Assembly (NCBI GenBank): GCA_015256455.1
Contig: JABZMB010000010.1
Coordinates: 1-36,086 of the forward strand
DNA length: 36,086 nucleotides
Direction of reading: 5' to 3'
From: Solobacterium sp.
GTDB taxonomy: Bacteria; Bacillota_I; Bacilli_A; Erysipelotrichales; Erysipelotrichaceae
The translations under genes were made by a program, and so were the position numbers. Below, one piece after another: positions 7,958 to 15,581 of this stretch (its first letter is position 1; the number at the start of each line of letters is the position of its first letter). The notes under the pieces were generated by a model. That model saw only the letters and a program-made list of their open reading frames with translations. It was not told where the DNA came from and searched no databases.

Positions 7958-8408
7958 ATCTCTATTAATTCTATTTTCTGGTCAATTTCAAATCATCGAT
8001 ATTCATCAAAATACAAAATCTACAATTCAAGTAACTGTACATGGTGCAGTATTACAACAAGGTGTCATTTCATTAAGACCATACGCGACACTTGAAGAAC
8101 TTATAGATTTTGTGGGTTTGGCTGATGATGCTGATATATCAAGTTTAAATCTTGGAACAGTACTACATGATAAAGATGTTTTAACAATTCCTACAAAGAT
8201 AAGTGCTGAACAAATCAATCAAATATCCATTAATACTGCAGATTTAAATACTTTATTACAAATCCCTAAAATTGGTGAGAAAACTGCACAAGCGATTATT
8301 GATTATCGCAACCAATATGGTTTGTTTAAGACTTTAGAAGATTTAATGAAAGTAAAAGGGATTGGCCAAGCTAAGTTTGATTTTATTAAAGATAAGATTT
8401 GCTTATGA
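7932..8408 (+). CDS. comEA: Competence protein ComEA (SLBB plus helix-hairpin-helix)
   Basis: Membrane-anchored double-stranded DNA receptor of the natural transformation machinery. There is an N-terminal hydrophobic anchor (LLLTVFLSLLILFSG, about 3-17), an SLBB-like domain (IQVTVHGAVLQQGVISL to about residue 95), and a C-terminal double HhH motif (ISINTADLNTLLQIPKIGEKTAQAIIDYR and LEDLMKVKGIGQAKFDFIKD) that binds DNA backbone. 158 residues is short-normal. The ATG is preceded by GGAGG, but both lie inside the upstream terminator hairpin. Its TGA overlaps the ATG of comEC (ATGA), so the two are translationally coupled. Confidence 0.95.
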   Translation: MRLLLTVFLSLLILFSGQFQIIDIHQNTKSTIQVTVHGAVLQQGVISLRPYATLEELIDFVGLADDADISSLNLGTVLHDKDVLTIPTKISAEQINQISINTADLNTLLQIPKIGEKTAQAIIDYRNQYGLFKTLEDLMKVKGIGQAKFDFIKDKICL

Positions 8409-10243
8409 AAGGAATCTTAAATAATCCGTTACTTGTTTTGTTGATGTATCTTCTATGTCTTTCTATAAAAGGGCCATCTAAGTTTTATGTAATACTTCTA
8501 TGTATTTTATACTGGTACCGACATCATAGTGTAAGAAGTTGTCTGTTTCTTAGTTGTATTTTATGTATTACATATCTTCCGAAGTTTTATTTTCTACAAT
8601 CAAATACTTATCGAATAATCGATGTGAAAAGTAATTATGCAATTATTGAAAATAGAGAAAATAAGATCGTGGTTTATACAACTTCAACATTGCCATATGA
8701 TGCGGAAGTCGAAGTGAGTAATCATATTTATTCATTCGAGTATGATTCTAAGTTCTATGGATTTTCACTATATCAGTGGGCAAAAGAAAATGATTTTACT
8801 GGTTATACATATCAGTCAGAAGTAAAGATAGTTCGAACACATTTTAGCTTACGATCTTGGATTCAGACACAAATAGATAACGTTAGCGATAATCTACAAA
8901 AAGAGATGTTGTATCAGATTATCTTTCGCATTAAAAATAAAGGAATTGATATCACAGATATTTATGAACAAAGTGGTTTTTCCTATGTTGCTGGTGTATG
9001 GTTATTGTTATATCTCATCAAGTTTTTTACTACCCAACAACAGCGTAAAATCATTAAAGTTATATGTTTGATAATATTAAATATTTTTTATCATTATCCA
9101 ATAGTGTTAGTGTATTCGTTATTGTCTACTTCGTTACGGTTTTTTGATTTACCGCAAAGAGTAAATATACTTCTTTCAAGTATTGTTTTATTAGTTATCT
9201 ATCCGAATGCAATATATTCTTTATCATTTCAAATCCCACTCATTTATCGCTTACAAAACCTGTTTAAAATATCACAACAAAAGATACTAATAGCTATCAT
9301 AATCGCTTGTGTATGTAGTATTAAATTTGGTTGTATTCAAATCTTATCGTTATTGTTTTATCCAGTGTTACGTTATTTAATGAGTTTTACTTGGATAATG
9401 GGATTTGTCCGATTGTGGACTGGATTGAATACAGTTCCTCTTGTTGGGATTGTGTCTAAAATTTTTACGAAAATTCAGTCAATACAGCTTCATGGAAATA
9501 TCATTGGTATTGGCATAGCATTTCCATTGTTTATTTATGTCAGTTTAAGACATAAAAAGTTTGGTCTATATTATCTAATTATTCTTATGTTATTGACGAT
9601 AGGGATACCTTTATTACATCCACTATCGGAAGTTACAGTTTTAAACAATCCTAAAAATACCAATATTATTTTAAAACCTTCTCTATCAAATATCGCTACG
9701 GTATTATCTCTTAAAAATGATGTTGTTAATAAAGATTTACAAAGTTATTTATATGCAAAAGGAATAACAAGTATACATACATTGATAGAATTAGAAGGCG
9801 AAATAGAAGGGATTAACGTAATATCAAGTCCAGATAGTACAGTTGTAAAACAATTAAACCAAATGAATACTGATCATCCCATTTGGTACTTCAATTATGA
9901 TGGACTTAGGTTTATTGTGTTTACATATCTTGAACAAAAAGATATTACTTATATTTTAAATCAATATGATAACTTAAATGTTGATGTGATGATTCTTTCA
10001 AGTCATGGTTCCACAAATGCTAATCCACCAGAGTTATTTGATCATATACAACCAAAGCTATGTATCTCCATAAATAAACCTTATCTAAATAGTCATTTAC
10101 CTTCTCGTACAGTGATTAAAGAATTGCAGAAAAGGGGAATTGTATTGTTAGATACTGGCAGTTATGGTGATATTTCATTTTTTAGTATCTTTCATAAGCA
10201 TTTCGCTCTAACATCAAGCGGGAAAATTGTTATAATTAACTAG
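8405..10243 (+). CDS. comEC: ComEC/Rec2-type DNA uptake channel protein, divergent
   Basis: Polytopic membrane protein of about 612 residues (usual length 700-800), expected to pass single-stranded DNA across the membrane. An OB-like region follows the first membrane helices (about 70-150), then the Competence-family membrane domain (about 190-410). The usual SGLHV motif reads SGFSYV. The C-terminal part aligns in outline with a metallo-beta-lactamase domain, but DVGQGD reads as NNPKNT, the SHPDADH metal site reads as an ELEGEIE stretch, and HHGS is SHGS, so it looks catalytically dead. A TTG at 8399 extends the frame, but the ATG at 8405 overlaps the comEA stop and is preferred. The gene is AT-rich and uninterrupted. 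Confidence 0.9.
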   Translation: MKGILNNPLLVLLMYLLCLSIKGPSKFYVILLCILYWYRHHSVRSCLFLSCILCITYLPKFYFLQSNTYRIIDVKSNYAIIENRENKIVVYTTSTLPYDAEVEVSNHIYSFEYDSKFYGFSLYQWAKENDFTGYTYQSEVKIVRTHFSLRSWIQTQIDNVSDNLQKEMLYQIIFRIKNKGIDITDIYEQSGFSYVAGVWLLLYLIKFFTTQQQRKIIKVICLIILNIFYHYPIVLVYSLLSTSLRFFDLPQRVNILLSSIVLLVIYPNAIYSLSFQIPLIYRLQNLFKISQQKILIAIIIACVCSIKFGCIQILSLLFYPVLRYLMSFTWIMGFVRLWTGLNTVPLVGIVSKIFTKIQSIQLHGNIIGIGIAFPLFIYVSLRHKKFGLYYLIILMLLTIGIPLLHPLSEVTVLNNPKNTNIILKPSLSNIATVLSLKNDVVNKDLQSYLYAKGITSIHTLIELEGEIEGINVISSPDSTVVKQLNQMNTDHPIWYFNYDGLRFIVFTYLEQKDITYILNQYDNLNVDVMILSSHGSTNANPPELFDHIQPKLCISINKPYLNSHLPSRTVIKELQKRGIVLLDTGSYGDISFFSIFHKHFALTSSGKIVIIN

Positions 10244-10246
10244 TAT

Positions 10247-11251
10247 ATGACAGTATATTTATTGAGCGGAAAAGATATGTTTCGACAAGAGGAGCGTTTA
10301 GCGACTATTTTAAAAGAGTTCTCTATTGATAAAGACTATGTCACGACCTTTGATGCATCAAATGCGAAGACATTCCGGTTTGATGAAGCTTTAATGGCTT
10401 GTGATACGTTTTCATTATTTGATGGTGCTGCTAAAAAAGCTGTTATTATCAAAGAACCACATTTCTTACGTGCTAGTGCAAAAACTGGTAAGAAAGAAAC
10501 AGATAAACAAGAACAAGAAAAAGATCAACGTTTAAAATCTTTAGAAGCTTATCTTAAGAATCCAAATCCAAATACATTACTCGTATTTTATTGTCATACA
10601 TTCTCTGCTGATACGAGAAAGAAAGAGTATAAACTTCTTACAACTTATGATACTAGGGTCATTAAATTTGAACTGATGAAACCTTGGGAGTTTGAGAAGT
10701 ATGTTGATGATAAGTTAAAAGAGCATAAATATAAACTGACGCGTGAAGCTCGTATAGAGTTATTAGAACGTGTTAGTAATGATACGTTAAAATTTCATAA
10801 CGCTCTTGTTAAGATTGATCTTTATGGAAAAAGAGAACTTAATCTTGAAGATGTTATGCATATTGTGCCGATGAATGCTGACTTAAATATCTTTAGAATA
10901 AGTAATGCATTTGTAGCGCATGACTTATCCTCTACATTACTTGCAGTAGATGAGATGTTGCAAGCTCGTTATGACTATGTTGCGATGATTGCGATGCTTG
11001 CAAGTAAATTACGTAGTTTATACAATATCAAAAAGCTCTATGAACGTGGTTTGTCGGATAGTATGATTGCGACAAGACTACACGCGGATGATTGGGCAGT
11101 CAAAAAAGGCTTAGAAAGTTGTTATCATCTGCAGTCTAAGGCACTGTTAAGATATTTAGAAGAACTTGCCACATTAGAACAAGGTATCAAAGCTGGACGT
11201 ATTGAACCTAAGAATGGTTTCGAGCAGTTCTTATTAAAGAATGGGAGTTAA
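10247..11251 (+). CDS. holA: DNA polymerase III subunit delta
   Basis: 334 residues. The delta subunit of the clamp loader opens the sliding clamp. It starts MTVYLLSGKDMFRQEERL, the degenerate AAA+ N-terminus of HolA. It continues through MKPWEFEKYVDDKLKEHKYKLT and the C-terminal collar region with AMLASKLRSLYNIKKLYERG. No active Walker A is expected in delta. It follows comEC by three bases, the common comEA-comEC-holA order. The rpsT gene that often follows holA is not here; an L-serine dehydratase gene follows instead. Confidence 0.95.
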   Translation: MTVYLLSGKDMFRQEERLATILKEFSIDKDYVTTFDASNAKTFRFDEALMACDTFSLFDGAAKKAVIIKEPHFLRASAKTGKKETDKQEQEKDQRLKSLEAYLKNPNPNTLLVFYCHTFSADTRKKEYKLLTTYDTRVIKFELMKPWEFEKYVDDKLKEHKYKLTREARIELLERVSNDTLKFHNALVKIDLYGKRELNLEDVMHIVPMNADLNIFRISNAFVAHDLSSTLLAVDEMLQARYDYVAMIAMLASKLRSLYNIKKLYERGLSDSMIATRLHADDWAVKKGLESCYHLQSKALLRYLEELATLEQGIKAGRIEPKNGFEQFLLKNGS

Positions 11252-11252
11252 C

Positions 11253-12464
11253 ATGCAATCAATTAAAGAACTATATAAAATTGGACGTGGACCAAGTAGT
11301 TCACATACATTAGCACCAGAGAGAGCATGCAAGCTCTTTAATGAAACATTTGGTGCATTTCCTTATTATGAAGCTGAGTTATTTGGCTCTTTATCCTTAA
11401 CAGGAAAAGGGCATCATACTGATGCGATTATCGAACAGACACTACTAGGTGAAGTTAAAGTAATCTTCTCTTTAGAATGGGAAGAGGAATTCCCTAATGG
11501 ATTCTACATTCGCGCATATAATGATAAACACGAACTACAACAGCGTTGGACAGTATTCTCCATCGGTGGTGGCAGCATTCGTATCGTTGAAAAAGATCTT
11601 GATTGGAACGATGAAGTATATCAAGAGAATTCACTAAAAGAAATTAAACAAGCATTACAGGATAGAAATGAGACATTACTTTCATACATCTATTCTTATG
11701 AACCTAATTTACGTGAATACCTTGCCGATATTGTAGATGCTGAAGTTGAATGTGTTCACGCTGGTATTACAGCTGAAGCTGGAACATTGCCAGGTAAGTT
11801 AAGAATGCAAAGAGTTGCACGTAAGTTGTATACAGAAAGTCTAGAGAGTACGAGTTCTTATGCAAATGATTTAAAGTTAATGAGTTATGCTTACGCTGCT
11901 GGTGAAGAAAATGCGGACACACATAAGGTAGTTACTGCACCAACACTAGGTGCATGTGGTGTAATCGCAGCGTTAACATATTATTGTATTCATGACTTAA
12001 AGATTGAAAAAGATAAGATGATTGATGCGCTCGCGATTGGTGGTATCTTTGGTAACTTGATTAAACATAATGCAACAATTTCTGGTGCAGTAGGTGGTTG
12101 CCAGGCTGAAGTTGGATCTGCGGTTGCGATGGCGAGTGCTGCGTTTGCGTATATCTTAGGTGGAAATTTAAACGATATCGAATATGCGGCTGAGATTGGT
12201 ATTGAGCATCATTTAGGATTAACTTGTGATCCCGTAATGGGATATGTCATGATTCCTTGTATTGAACGTAATTCTCAAGGTATCTTACGTGCTATTGATG
12301 CAGCGAACTTAGCAATTCATATGAATAAAGTTCGTGCTACTCACAAGGTAAGTTTTGATACGATCGTCGAAACAATGAAGGAAACAGGAAATTGTATTCC
12401 GATGAGTTTGAAGGAAACATCTATCGGTGGATTGGCTAAATATTTTGATGAAAGCCAGTGCTAA
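11253..12464 (+). CDS. sdaA: L-serine ammonia-lyase, iron-sulfur dependent, single-chain (beta-alpha fused)
   Basis: About 403 residues. It deaminates L-serine to pyruvate and ammonia using an oxygen-sensitive [4Fe-4S] cluster. The N-terminal beta domain has GRGPSSSHTLAPERA. The alpha domain has GACGVIAA, GGCQAEVGSA and LTCDPVMGYVMIPCIERN, which hold the three cluster cysteines. The chain ends in Cys, matching the type 2 enzymes where the C-terminal cysteine reaches into the active site as the fourth cluster ligand. The frame is open from 11241, but that ATG overlaps the GGGAG ribosome binding site and the end of holA, so 11253 is preferred. Confidence 0.95.
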   Translation: MQSIKELYKIGRGPSSSHTLAPERACKLFNETFGAFPYYEAELFGSLSLTGKGHHTDAIIEQTLLGEVKVIFSLEWEEEFPNGFYIRAYNDKHELQQRWTVFSIGGGSIRIVEKDLDWNDEVYQENSLKEIKQALQDRNETLLSYIYSYEPNLREYLADIVDAEVECVHAGITAEAGTLPGKLRMQRVARKLYTESLESTSSYANDLKLMSYAYAAGEENADTHKVVTAPTLGACGVIAALTYYCIHDLKIEKDKMIDALAIGGIFGNLIKHNATISGAVGGCQAEVGSAVAMASAAFAYILGGNLNDIEYAAEIGIEHHLGLTCDPVMGYVMIPCIERNSQGILRAIDAANLAIHMNKVRATHKVSFDTIVETMKETGNCIPMSLKETSIGGLAKYFDESQC

Positions 12465-12936
12465 AAACAAAAAAGTTGTTCATCCATTAGAGCCAATCTA
12501 TGATGAACAATCTAAGGTATTAATATTAGGTTCTTTTCCATCTGTAATCAGTAGAAAAGATATGATGTACTACGCAAATAAAACAAATCGATTTTGGTCT
12601 GTGATGGGGGCTTTATTTAAGGAAGAAATTACAGACCATGTCTCTTTTTGTAACAGACATCATCTAGCAATTTGGGATGTAATTCATTCTTGTACGATAG
12701 AAGGTTCATCAGATTCTTCAATCAAGAATGTAATCCCAAATGATATTGCGGGATTGGTTCAAAAAACACATATTGAATTGATTGTTACTACTGGTAAAAA
12801 AGCTGCAACTCTGTACGAACAATATATTCATTTGGATTTACCACATATTAGTTTGCCAAGTACTTCTGCAGCAAACGCAAAGATGAGTCTTGAGGAACTG
12901 ATATACGAGTATCGAAAGATTAAGGAGGTATTATGA
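12448..12936 (+). CDS. DNA-deoxyinosine (hypoxanthine) glycosylase, uracil-DNA-glycosylase superfamily
   Basis: About 162 residues in the UDG/Mug-like superfamily. Motifs are LILGSFPSVISR near the N-terminus, TNRFWSVMGALF, IWDVIHSCTIEGSSDSSIKNV and, towards the C-terminus, LPSTSAANA. This pattern matches the family that removes hypoxanthine from DNA after adenine deamination. The start is uncertain. A GTG at 12427 has AAGGA upstream; the ATG at 12448 has no clear ribosome binding site but gives the normal length. Either start overlaps the end of the serine dehydratase gene, which implies coupled translation. Confidence 0.87.
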   Translation: MKASAKNKKVVHPLEPIYDEQSKVLILGSFPSVISRKDMMYYANKTNRFWSVMGALFKEEITDHVSFCNRHHLAIWDVIHSCTIEGSSDSSIKNVIPNDIAGLVQKTHIELIVTTGKKAATLYEQYIHLDLPHISLPSTSAANAKMSLEELIYEYRKIKEVL

Positions 12937-15080
12937 AAAAAGCTGAATTACTTGCACCAGCAGGAAATATGGAAGCCTTGATTGCGGCTGTACAAGCTGG
13001 ATGTGATGCAGTTTATTTAGGACTTAATTCTTTTTCAGCTCGTGCCTTTGCAGATAACTTTTCAAGAGAGGAACTGATTGAAGCAGTACGATATTGTCAT
13101 ATTCGTGGTGTAAAAGTATATGTCACAATGAATACCATTCTTTACGAACCAGAGATTGAAGCAGCAAAAGATCAAATTCAATTCTTATATGACCATGATG
13201 TAGATGCTTTATTAATTCAAGATTTTGGACTATTTCATTATGTTCGTACATGTTTCCCTGATTTTGAAGTACATTGTTCAACCCAGATGCATATCCACAA
13301 TATGTCTGGTATTGAGTATATGAAAACACAAGGTGTTAAACGTGTTGTATTAGCACGTGAGACACCAATCGAACTAGTAGAAAAAGCTTGTAAGAGCGGT
13401 ATGGATATCGAAGTATTCGCATATGGTGCTATCTGTATTAGCTATAGTGGACAATGTCAATTTAGTGTTGTCACCAAACAACGTAGTGCAAACCGTGGGA
13501 TGTGTACACAATGTTGCCGAATGAAATACTACAAGGAAGATGGTAGTGAATTTGAAGAAGGCGAATATATCCTTAGTCCAAAGGATCTAAATGTAATTGA
13601 TCAATTGCCAAAACTATTATCAGCTGGTGTTAGTAGTCTTAAAATTGAAGGTCGTATGAAACGACCTGAATATGTCTGGTTAATTACAAAGACTTTCCGT
13701 GAAGCCATCGATGCATATTATAGAAATGAATCATATCGTGTTTCTAAGAAACGCCAAGAAGAGCTAAAACTAATGTTTAATCGTGGTTTTTCTGAAGGTC
13801 ATTTATTCCACGATGACGTATCTAAACGTATGAGTCAATATCGTCCAAATCACCAAGGTATTGTGATTGGTGAAGTTGTTGACTTCTATAAAGGCAAAGT
13901 TAAGGTAAAACTATCAAAACCACTTTATCAACATGATGGTTTACGTATTCTAAGCGAGCCAGAAGATATTGGCCTAACTGCGGTTAAAATATATGACCAA
14001 AAAAATCTTTTAGTAAACAGTGCAAGTCCAGGTCAAATAGTGACTTTGGAATGTAAAGAAGGAAGACCGAAGAAAGGTCAAAAATTACATAAGACAACGG
14101 ATACAAGACTACTAGATGAAGTGCAACATCATATAGAAGAGTTTAGAAGACTTGTAGATATAACTGTATCTTATGAGGCTAAAATTGGGCAACCATTAAA
14201 GCTAGTTGTTTGTGATGGTGAACATACTGTTGTACAAGAAAGTTCAATCAATCTAGAACAGGCTAAAAACGCTCCATTATCAAAGGAAAAGATAGAGGCT
14301 GGTTTAGCCAAAACAGGTGCTTTTGCATATCGTATTACAAAATTTATGGGTGAGATTGAGAATATATTCTTACCAGTAAGTGTAATCAACGAAACCCGTA
14401 GACTTGCATTAGAAAAATTAGATGATTTACGCGCTTTGCAACATGTACGAAAAGGTAGACAAGAATATCACTACCATACAGACAATATTTTCAATCGAAA
14501 TTACAAATATATTATTCAAACGAAGAAACCATGTAAATTTGATTTGGAGAATTACTTGAATGTAGTTGAAAATGATACAGTTACTCCAGTTATTCATGAA
14601 TCACAAGAGGGTACTACTACACTAGTGAGTACTGTACTCTCCCAAGCAGGTGACTTTAATAATACGCTTGTGGATTGTATTGGTGGTATGACACTCAATG
14701 TTGTAAATTCATATGCTATTGCATATTTATTATCCATTCCAGGTATTAAAGGTGTGATTCTTTCTGAAGAAATGAGTAACTTTCAGATAGAAAAAACACT
14801 TGATGCGTTTGAACAAAGATATGGATTTAAGGCCCCAGTTTATAAGCTTATTTACGGTAAACGTACCTTAATGCACATTAAAGATAATTTCACTAAAGAA
14901 CAAAATTTAAAATTTATGAGCGATTTACATGGCAATCGTTATGAAATATCGTATAATGCTAGCGAGGTTTCTATCCTAGAGTCATCCGCTTTTAAAACTG
15001 ATAACCCATTCTGCATGGGTAGCTACTTGATTCTAGATGATGAAACCATCAACATAAAATCTATATTGGAGGATAAATAA
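12933..15080 (+). CDS. U32 family peptidase-like protein with DUF3656 region (RlhA-like RNA hydroxylase candidate)
   Basis: 715 residues. The N-terminal U32 barrel starts ELLAPAGNMEALIAAVQAGCDAVYLGL. It carries the cysteine motif of the family: Cys168, Cys175, then NRGMCTQCCR with Cys191, Cys194 and Cys195, probably binding an iron-sulfur cluster. The long C-terminal half has the DUF3656/collagenase-like region. Family members of this size resemble E. coli RlhA (YdcP), which hydroxylates C2501 of 23S rRNA using prephenate-linked chemistry; shorter U32 proteins (TrhP) modify tRNA. A protease role, suggested by the old name, is less likely. AAGGAGG precedes the ATG, which overlaps the glycosylase stop (ATGA). 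Confidence 0.88.
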   Translation: MKKAELLAPAGNMEALIAAVQAGCDAVYLGLNSFSARAFADNFSREELIEAVRYCHIRGVKVYVTMNTILYEPEIEAAKDQIQFLYDHDVDALLIQDFGLFHYVRTCFPDFEVHCSTQMHIHNMSGIEYMKTQGVKRVVLARETPIELVEKACKSGMDIEVFAYGAICISYSGQCQFSVVTKQRSANRGMCTQCCRMKYYKEDGSEFEEGEYILSPKDLNVIDQLPKLLSAGVSSLKIEGRMKRPEYVWLITKTFREAIDAYYRNESYRVSKKRQEELKLMFNRGFSEGHLFHDDVSKRMSQYRPNHQGIVIGEVVDFYKGKVKVKLSKPLYQHDGLRILSEPEDIGLTAVKIYDQKNLLVNSASPGQIVTLECKEGRPKKGQKLHKTTDTRLLDEVQHHIEEFRRLVDITVSYEAKIGQPLKLVVCDGEHTVVQESSINLEQAKNAPLSKEKIEAGLAKTGAFAYRITKFMGEIENIFLPVSVINETRRLALEKLDDLRALQHVRKGRQEYHYHTDNIFNRNYKYIIQTKKPCKFDLENYLNVVENDTVTPVIHESQEGTTTLVSTVLSQAGDFNNTLVDCIGGMTLNVVNSYAIAYLLSIPGIKGVILSEEMSNFQIEKTLDAFEQRYGFKAPVYKLIYGKRTLMHIKDNFTKEQNLKFMSDLHGNRYEISYNASEVSILESSAFKTDNPFCMGSYLILDDETINIKSILEDK

Positions 15081-15081
15081 C

Positions 15082-15459
15082 ATGAAGAATTTTATTGAAG
15101 AGTTTAAGGCGTTTGCGTTACGTGGAAACGTAATGGACATGGCAATTGGTGTCATCATTGGTGGTGCATTCCAGGCTATTATCAAGTCATTCATCGACAA
15201 CATCGTTAACCCATTAGTAGGTGTTGTATTCCAGGTTGACTTCTCAAGTGTTGTAATTCGTTTAGGTGCTGTTAACTTAATGATTGGTGCATTCATTTCA
15301 TCCGTAATCAACTTCATCCTATTAGCACTAGTATTATTCGTTATGGTTAAGGGTATCAACAAGCTCAAGAAGCCAGAAGTGAAGGAAGAAGCAGCTCCTG
15401 TAAAGAGCGACGAAACAGTTCTATTAGAAAAGATTTTAGAACAATTAAAGAACAAATAA
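15082..15459 (+). CDS. mscL: Large-conductance mechanosensitive channel
   Basis: 125 residues, normal length. It forms the pentameric channel that opens on osmotic downshock. The N-terminal amphipathic helix KNFIEEFKAFALRGNV is followed by TM1 (about 15-43, MAIGVIIGGAFQAIIKSF), a short extracellular loop, TM2 (about 68-95, IGAFISSVINFILLALVLF) and a charged cytoplasmic helix ending EKILEQLKNK. GGAGG lies about ten bases upstream, within the end of the U32 gene. A terminator follows. Confidence 0.97.
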   Translation: MKNFIEEFKAFALRGNVMDMAIGVIIGGAFQAIIKSFIDNIVNPLVGVVFQVDFSSVVIRLGAVNLMIGAFISSVINFILLALVLFVMVKGINKLKKPEVKEEAAPVKSDETVLLEKILEQLKNK

Positions 15460-15466
15460 GTTTTCT

Positions 15467-15498
15467 AAAACAGCCATAAAATATGGGCTGTTTTTTTT
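15467..15498 (+). terminator. Intrinsic terminator after mscL
   Basis: AAAACAGCC (15467-15475) pairs with GGCTGTTTT (15486-15494) around a 10-base loop and runs into eight T bases. It closes the long transcript that includes comEA to mscL. Confidence 0.92.
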
Positions 15499-15548
15499 AA
15501 TTAAAATTTGTTAAATTTCCCGTTTTTGTGGTTAGAAGAGGGCTATTT

Positions 15549-15557
15549 TGTTATAAT
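15549..15557 (+). promoter_or_regulatory. Extended -10 promoter for the smc operon
   Basis: TGT-TATAAT, with the consensus -10 hexamer at 15552-15557 and the TGn extension at 15549-15551. It sits directly after the mscL terminator and about 25 bases before the smc ATG. The -35 region is weak (TGGTTA at 15529-15534, 17-base spacing). Confidence 0.75.
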
Positions 15558-15581
15558 ATCTAAGAGATTTAAGGAGATTTT

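Noticed and set aside
8027..8218. Minus-strand small frame opposite comEA
   Set aside because: Antisense to the SLBB region of comEA, with no supporting features.
15033..15455. 140-codon minus-strand frame opposite mscL
   Set aside because: It mirrors mscL codons, has no domain and no ribosome binding site.
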